The notes below the pieces were generated by a model. That model saw only the letters and a list, made by a program, of their open reading frames with translations. It was not told the origin of the DNA and did no database searches. Shown here in pieces: positions 5,089-8,851 of a DNA stretch of 8,851 nt. The DNA comes from Fidelibacterota bacterium (lineage in GTDB: Bacteria > Fidelibacterota > UBA8477). A program made the translations under genes and the position numbers. How positions within the stretch are numbered: position 1 is the first letter of the stretch; the number at the start of each line of letters is the position of its first letter. The stretch lies in the NCBI GenBank assembly GCA_021734045.1, contig JAIPJR010000090.1, forward strand, positions 1 through 8,851, in the 5' to 3' direction.

Positions 5089-5952
5089 ATGAAATTAGAC
5101 ATTCTTTCCAAAAACGAAGCCATTCTGGTTGCTATCTCCTGCCTGTTTACCGGCTTTTTCGCCTCCGGCCTCCTGCACCTGACCATCACCCAATTCACTG
5201 ATTCTGCGACCTGGGAAAATGTGGCGTTGATCCTGGGTGAGGTGGCCATGATTTTGCCCATTTTGTATGTGCTCAATCTGCGTCAGCAGCGTCTGCGCAC
5301 CTTCATCCCCCGGAAAAGACTCTCTCCTGTGCTCATCACTGCTATCATGGTGTTTGCATTGGGAATGCTCCTGACCCTGGATGGGTTGGGTGCAATTCTG
5401 GACCAATTTTTCACCGTCCCTGAATGGCTGGAGAAAATGGAAGCAGGGCTGCTGTGGCAATCCACGCCGGAACTGATCCTGCTCATTATCGCCGGGGTGA
5501 TTGTGGCTCCGGCCATTGAGGAGTTGATTTTCCGCGGTTTTCTGCAGCAGGCCATGGCCGGATATTACCAGCACCTTTTGCCGGCCATTGTGGCACCGGC
5601 AGTGCTCTTCACCATTTTTCATGTCCAATATCTCATGTACCTGCCAGCCGCCATTGAATTGCTCCTGCTGGCGTTGGCTTTCGGGTGGGTGATGGGAAAA
5701 ACCGGTAGCTTGCTGGCGCCCATCCTCCTCCACGCCCTGAATAATCTGGCCTCGCTTATCTGGCTGGGAACCGCTCAGGACACAACGAATCTCATTTCAG
5801 TAGAAAATTCACTGTCTTGGGGATGGTTTATCCTGGGATTGTTCCTGCTGGGAATTGCGGGATGGCGACTGAGCCGTGAACCGAATTATATCCCCTTTCC
5901 CCTGATCATTGAGGGAACCCGGAAACCGGAAGATGATCATGAGCAGCGGTAA
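5089..5952 (+). CDS. CPBP family intramembrane glutamic protease
   Basis: The 287-residue product is a polytopic membrane protein with about eight hydrophobic segments (roughly 10-30, 44-62, 82-102, 128-146, 164-180, 186-202, 207-225, 243-260). It has the three motifs of the CAAX-processing/bacteriocin-processing (CPBP, ABI) family, homologues of eukaryotic Rce1: EELIFRG with Glu144, Glu145 and Arg149; TIFHVQY with His178; and HALNN with His215 and Asn219. All expected catalytic residues are present, so it should be an active protease in the inner membrane. Bacterial members serve in bacteriocin immunity, peptide maturation or anti-sigma factor cleavage; nothing here chooses between these. 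The ATG at 5089 has no good Shine-Dalgarno (GGTGGA is about 20 nt away). It follows the hydrolase gene by 66 nt on the same strand and may be cotranscribed with it. Confidence 0.9.
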   Translation: MKLDILSKNEAILVAISCLFTGFFASGLLHLTITQFTDSATWENVALILGEVAMILPILYVLNLRQQRLRTFIPRKRLSPVLITAIMVFALGMLLTLDGLGAILDQFFTVPEWLEKMEAGLLWQSTPELILLIIAGVIVAPAIEELIFRGFLQQAMAGYYQHLLPAIVAPAVLFTIFHVQYLMYLPAAIELLLLALAFGWVMGKTGSLLAPILLHALNNLASLIWLGTAQDTTNLISVENSLSWGWFILGLFLLGIAGWRLSREPNYIPFPLIIEGTRKPEDDHEQR

Positions 5953-5977
5953 CTGGAATTTAATTTGCTGTTATGCT

Positions 5978-5990
5978 TACGAAATTCGTA
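5978..5990. promoter_or_regulatory. palindrome upstream of the phosphate acyltransferase gene
   Basis: TACGAA-A-TTCGTA is a perfect 6-bp inverted repeat around a central A, about 50 nt before the GTG start. It sits where an operator would be expected. No convincing -35/-10 pair could be placed around it: TTGCTG (5965-5970) with TATGTG (5989-5994) is a weak option. Confidence 0.35.
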
Positions 5991-6026
5991 TGTGAAGACG
6001 GTATGCTATGGCAATGAAATGGAATC

Positions 6027-6032
6027 AAGGGG
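6027..6032 (+). promoter_or_regulatory. Shine-Dalgarno AAGGGG fixing a GTG start
   Basis: AAGGGG lies 6 nt before the GTG at 6039. The overlapping ATG at 6037 is followed at once by TGA, so GTG is the only sensible start here. Confidence 0.7.
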
Positions 6033-6038
6033 ACGCAT

Positions 6039-6911
6039 GTGATTACATCATTTGACCAACTTTTTAATGTGCTGGGTGACCAGCCCAAAAAACGAATCGC
6101 CCTGGCTGCCGCAGAAGATAACATTCTGCTGGAAGCAGCCCAACAGGCTCAATTTCAGAATTTGGCTTCGTTTATCCTGGTGGGAAATACCGACAAAATC
6201 AGCGAACTGAAGCGCCAGTTTGATATTGAGGGTGATTTCCAGATGGTGCATTCCGATCATCCTGCTGAAGCAGCGGTAAAACTGGTTCGTGACGGAAAAG
6301 CCGATTTGCTCATGAAGGGCGCCATCTCCTCCAGCGCGTTATTGAAGGCAGTTCTGGATCGGGACAAGGGCTTGCGCAAAGGAGATTTACTCAGTCACGT
6401 GGCTGTGGTAGAATCACCGGCTTATCACAAGCTGCTATTCATCACCGATGGCGGGATTAACATCGCCTTTGATGAGGATACGTTTGTGGGTGTGATTCGT
6501 AATGCCCTGGATTATGTGAAACGGTTGGGACTGGAAAGGCCACAGGTGGGCATGCTGGCGCTGGTGGAACAGGTTAATCCCAAAATCCCCGAAACGGTCA
6601 TGGCAGATAAGGTCGCCAAGCGGCTACAGAACGAATGTCTCATTGAAGGTCCAATCGCCCTGGATGTGGCCATTTCCGCTGATGCCGCCCGGCATAAGAA
6701 AATTCCCTCCCGCATTGCCGGTCATGTGGACATTCTGGTCATGCCCAACACCACCGCCGCCAATCATCTGGTAAAAGGCCTGGCTGGCTTGGGACATTGT
6801 CAGGTGGGTGGTGTGATCGTGGGTGCGCAGGTACCCATTATCCTGCTTTCACGCTCAGATGACGCTGAGACCAAGCTGCGTTCAATTGCTTTGGGGCTGG
6901 TGGCGGAATAA
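6039..6911 (+). CDS. phosphate acetyl/butyryltransferase family protein
   Basis: The 290-residue product belongs to the PTA/PTB family, which swaps CoA for phosphate on a short acyl group (acyl-CoA + Pi to acyl phosphate + CoA). At about 290 residues it has the size of phosphate butyryltransferases (about 300) rather than of the 330-residue or longer acetyl enzymes. Family segments are visible: LLMKGAISSSALLKAVLD (90-107), SHVAVVE (119-125), FITDGGINI (134-142), GPIALDVAIS (204-213), IAGHVDILVMPNTTAANHLVKGL (226-248 in pieces; usually D..AGN.L.K), GVIVGAQVPIILLSRSD (258-274) and KLRSIALG (279-286). The Asn-Thr-Thr-Ala-Ala-Asn in place of the common IEAGN is a small oddity. Translation starts at GTG with AAGGGG 6 nt upstream. 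No butyrate or acetate kinase, its usual partner, lies next to it: the next gene is convergent. Acyl specificity is therefore open. Confidence 0.85.
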   Translation: MITSFDQLFNVLGDQPKKRIALAAAEDNILLEAAQQAQFQNLASFILVGNTDKISELKRQFDIEGDFQMVHSDHPAEAAVKLVRDGKADLLMKGAISSSALLKAVLDRDKGLRKGDLLSHVAVVESPAYHKLLFITDGGINIAFDEDTFVGVIRNALDYVKRLGLERPQVGMLALVEQVNPKIPETVMADKVAKRLQNECLIEGPIALDVAISADAARHKKIPSRIAGHVDILVMPNTTAANHLVKGLAGLGHCQVGGVIVGAQVPIILLSRSDDAETKLRSIALGLVAE

Positions 6912-7358
6912 ATAATTTCACCACAAAGGCAGTTAGGGTACGAATTGAAAAGCTTAACCGCAGAGAGAGGGTAGGATTCGCAGAGGGCAAAAAGTTTTTT
7001 GAGGAAACACACCAGTTGTCTGCCGGATTGCATTAGGGCTGGTGGTTTGTGGAATTACAACGAAAACAGATATGACGAATCCCCAGATTGCCCTTCGATA
7101 AACTCAGGGTAACAATCTGGAAGAAATATTGAAATATCTCCGTGTTCCTGTGCCAACTCTGATCCCGCTGCGGTTTCTGCCTTTAATTTGTGAAATCCGT
7201 GGAATCTGTGGTTAAATGATTTTCTGCCTTTGAATTCGTGTATCAGGAAGACACGCCGGGGATAATTCGTACTTGTAACTTCTGTTTTATCCGTGCTATC
7301 CGCGTTCCTCTGCGGCTGAACGCTTCGTGTTCTTCAAGCTTTTGTGGTGAAAACTCTT
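6912..7358. repeat. repeat-rich convergent intergenic region bounded by inverted TTTCACCACAAA
   Basis: This region lies between two stop codons facing each other. It is bounded by an exact 12-bp inverted repeat: TTTCACCACAAA at 6916-6927 and its complement at 7341-7352, each only a few bases past the stop of ptb (left) and of the LD-carboxypeptidase gene (right). Inside, TTAACCGCAGAG and ATTCGCAGAGG words point rightward near 6955-6986, while ATCCGTGG, ATCTGTGGTTAA, ATCCGTGCTATCCGCG and CCTCTGCGGCTGAA words in the complementary sense run from about 7190 to 7320. A compact palindrome sits at 7083-7120. No ORF here resembles a protein; no clear T-tailed terminator is seen. Confidence 0.6.
7083..7120. 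repeat. compact CCCTTCGATAAACTCAGGG palindrome
   Basis: CCAGATTG-CCCT (7083-7094) pairs with AGGG, a 3-nt bulge TAA, and CAATCTGG (7105-7120) around an 11-nt loop TCGATAAACTC. It shares the core GCCCTTCGA...CTCAGGGxxxCAA with the element at 197-298, suggesting a dispersed REP-like family. Lack of a T-tract makes a plain terminator less likely, though it lies between convergent genes and could slow transcription from both sides. Confidence 0.6.
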
Positions 7359-8444
7359 TTAGTTCACCGCCGGTTCCAGCATCTTCAGCGTTCCCTTCCC
7401 GGCGTCCATCTCCACTTCAACACCCACAGGAACCGTAAACTTATCCGAGATATGACCGATCATGGCGCCGTAATAGGCCGGAATTCCCAGCGGTTTGATG
7501 ATATCATTGAACAAGTCCACCAGCGTTAATGAACCATACCCCTCCCCGGGATCACAATTGCTGCATTTTCCGAACACAAATCCGCTGATCTGGTCCAGGA
7601 CGCCCGCCAATTTGAGCTGGGTGAGCATCCGATCCACTCGGTAAATGTCCTCGCCCACCTCTTCCAGAAATAATATGGCATTTTTCCAGTCCGGCAGGTA
7701 ATCGGACCCCAGCATGGCCGTCAGCACCGAGAGATTACCACCCACCAGTCGCCCCTTTGTCGTGCCCGGTGTGATGGTGAGGATGCGATCATCGGTTTGG
7801 GTCAGATTATCACCGATCTTGCGCGGATTTTCCATGGTCACCATTTTTCCGTCAAACAAAATCTGCTTCACAAAATCGGTGGAGTATTCGTTCCAGGTGG
7901 AAATGCCCACGGGACCATGAAAGGTGACCACACCTGTTTTGGCGTAAATGGCTATCAGCAAGCTGGTAATGTCCGAATAGCCCATGATGATTTTGGGATG
8001 GCGCTTGATCAGGTCGTAATCCAGTAGCGGCAAGATTCGGTTGCAGCCCCAACCTCCACGAACCGCCAGGAGTGCGTTCACACTGTCATCAGCATAAAAG
8101 GTATTCATATCCGCCGCCCGGGCAGCATCGGTACCTGCCAGATAACCATAGCGGTCCAGCAGGTGTTTGCCCCGTTTGGCCTTTAGTCCTAATGCCGCCA
8201 GAATTTCCTCTGTCTGCACCACATCGTCCGGATAGAACGTGGCTCCGGCCGGATTAATCAGTCCTACAGTATCGCCCGGTTTCAGTCGCGGCGGACGGAT
8301 GACCTTTTTCCCAAATAGTTGACCCTGTAAGCGGAACGGCACCGTGAGCGCCAAACCGCTGAGCAGCGTTGTTTGTAAAAAATGACGCCGGTCCCACCCG
8401 GAAGCGTTTTCCGATCCGTCAGTCGGTTGAAATTCAGCCTTCAT
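7359..8444 (-). CDS. LD-carboxypeptidase (peptidase S66 family), Tat-type signal
   Basis: The 361-residue product is an S66 serine peptidase of the LdcA/MccF family, which in its best-known form removes the terminal D-alanine from muropeptide tetrapeptides during wall recycling. Motifs in order: RLKPGDTVGLINPAG (53-67), AVRGGWGCNRILP (127-139), IMGYSDIT (153-160) with catalytic Ser157, FHGPVG (175-180), GRLVGGNL (231-238), FLEEVGEDIYRVDRML (259-274) with Glu261, and GHISDKFTVPVG (330-341) with His331, so the Ser-Glu-His triad is complete. The N-terminus has DRRHFLQ (18-24) followed by a hydrophobic stretch (25-36), a twin-arginine export signal, which implies folding in the cytoplasm and work in the periplasm or at the membrane. 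Classical LdcA is cytoplasmic and about 300 residues, the difference being this leader. AGGGA lies about 9 nt before the ATG at 8444. It follows the transaldolase-like gene by 33 nt on the same strand. Confidence 0.92.
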   Translation of the reverse strand: MKAEFQPTDGSENASGWDRRHFLQTTLLSGLALTVPFRLQGQLFGKKVIRPPRLKPGDTVGLINPAGATFYPDDVVQTEEILAALGLKAKRGKHLLDRYGYLAGTDAARAADMNTFYADDSVNALLAVRGGWGCNRILPLLDYDLIKRHPKIIMGYSDITSLLIAIYAKTGVVTFHGPVGISTWNEYSTDFVKQILFDGKMVTMENPRKIGDNLTQTDDRILTITPGTTKGRLVGGNLSVLTAMLGSDYLPDWKNAILFLEEVGEDIYRVDRMLTQLKLAGVLDQISGFVFGKCSNCDPGEGYGSLTLVDLFNDIIKPLGIPAYYGAMIGHISDKFTVPVGVEVEMDAGKGTLKMLEPAVN

Positions 8445-8477
8445 GTCTATTTTCCCTGTAAATCATTTAATGTGTAA

Positions 8478-8851
8478 TCATTCCGCAAATGCCTTCGAAT
8501 CCTCTAAGAAGCTCTCCATCCCCAGATCGGTAAGCGGATGATCTGCCACGCCCATGAGGATTTTTGCCGGGACAGTGAGAATATCCGCGCCGGCCAACAG
8601 GCATTCGGTCAACTGCACCGCATTGCGCACACTGGCCGCCAACACTTCGGTCTTAATCCCGTAATTAGCAAAAACCGTCACGATTTCATGAATCAGCCGG
8701 ACGCCGGCATCTTTCCGGTCACCCCCGGCGGCCACATATTCTGAATTATACACCGCCTGGTCATCCGCGCTGTTTTTGTGGTCTTCCAGCCAATACAACG
8801 AATTCCCGGTCGGCCGCTCCGGATGATCATGTTTGTACATATAATCAGCCA
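8478..8851 (-). CDS. transaldolase-family protein, C-terminal part
   Basis: The gene enters from the right edge, so its start and the Schiff-base lysine lie outside; 123 complete codons are visible, beginning ADYM. The end is clearly of the transaldolase/fructose-6-phosphate aldolase TIM barrel: DRKDAG, HEIVTVFANYGIKTEVLAAS in pieces, the phosphate-binding AASVRN (from 8636 downward), then LLAGADILTVPAKIL and DHPLTDLGMESFLEDSKAF to the stop. The enzyme would move dihydroxyacetone units between sugar phosphates in the pentose phosphate pathway. In common members ADYV is followed at once by SPFVGRxDDxG. Here about 39 residues, rich in D, H, N and Y, lie between ADYM and DRKDAG, so the loop is enlarged or the subfamily is distinct. 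Substrate may thus differ. The next gene (LD-carboxypeptidase) starts 33 nt downstream of the stop. Confidence 0.85.
   Translation of the reverse strand, partial: ADYMYKHDHPERPTGNSLYWLEDHKNSADDQAVYNSEYVAAGGDRKDAGVRLIHEIVTVFANYGIKTEVLAASVRNAVQLTECLLAGADILTVPAKILMGVADHPLTDLGMESFLEDSKAFAE

Noticed and set aside
5095-5733. 212-residue minus-strand ORF opposite the CPBP gene
   Set aside because: Rich in Gln, His and Gly, as expected for the antisense of hydrophobic codons; the plus frame has all CPBP motifs.
6912-7358. CRISPR array in the repeat-rich region
   Set aside because: The repeated words are short, divergent and irregularly spaced; there are no uniform repeats or spacers.
7238-7438. 66-residue plus-strand ORF in the convergent region
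   Set aside because: It lies over repeat DNA and runs antisense into the LD-carboxypeptidase gene; composition is not protein-like.

Overview
The window reads as ordinary chromosomal DNA of a free-living bacterium with an outer-membrane-type envelope. It holds eleven protein genes, two of them cut by the window edges. I see no rRNA, tRNA, CRISPR array, integrase or transposase. Gene content (holo-ACP phosphodiesterase, Tat-exported LD-carboxypeptidase, CPBP protease, a lipobox protein) and intergenic DNA littered with degenerate CACAGAG/CTCTGCGG-type repeats and CCCTTCGA...CTCAGGG palindromes would suit an uncultivated member of the FCB (Fibrobacterota-Chlorobiota-Bacteroidota) side of the tree, such as Marinimicrobia-, KSB1- or Calditrichota-like bacteria. 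That placement is an impression, not something the sequence proves. One clear promoter is of ordinary sigma-70 type (TTGACA, 17 nt, TATATT), which argues against a typical Bacteroidota.

Layout. 1-114 (-): N-terminus of an RnfC/PduS-like SLBB electron-transfer protein. 115-484: gene-free, with two nested palindromes and degenerate repeats. 485-1269 (-): a minimal one-domain asparaginase whose stop overlaps (ATGA) the start of a small lipobox/membrane protein. 1474-1998 (-): an isoprenylcysteine-methyltransferase-like membrane protein. 2148-3283 (-): a PadR repressor followed by a HAAS-like/pentapeptide-repeat protein, driven by a promoter whose -35/-10 spacer is filled by a palindrome. 3450-4046 (+): AcpH. 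4192-5022 (+): a secreted or anchored alpha/beta hydrolase. 5089-5952 (+): a CPBP intramembrane protease. 6039-6911 (+): a phosphate acetyl/butyryltransferase. 6912-7358: repeat-rich convergent intergenic region. 7359-8444 (-): Tat-type LD-carboxypeptidase. 8478-8851 (-): C-terminal part of a transaldolase-family protein with an unusual inserted segment.

How the parts work together. The most coherent unit is padR plus its HAAS/pentapeptide partner: PadR probably represses its own operon through the spacer palindrome, and the partner has the dimerisation-type N-domain usually found in PadR-linked genes, here joined to a 20-residue-per-turn pentapeptide coil instead of a membrane domain. AcpH, the hydrolase, the CPBP protease and Ptb lie on one strand but are separated by 66-145 nt, so they need not be one operon. 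The transaldolase and LD-carboxypeptidase genes are 33 nt apart on the minus strand and are probably cotranscribed. No complete new defence or mobile system is evident; the candidates worth following are the PadR-HAAS-pentapeptide module, the asparaginase-lipoprotein pair and the repeat families located just after stop codons.
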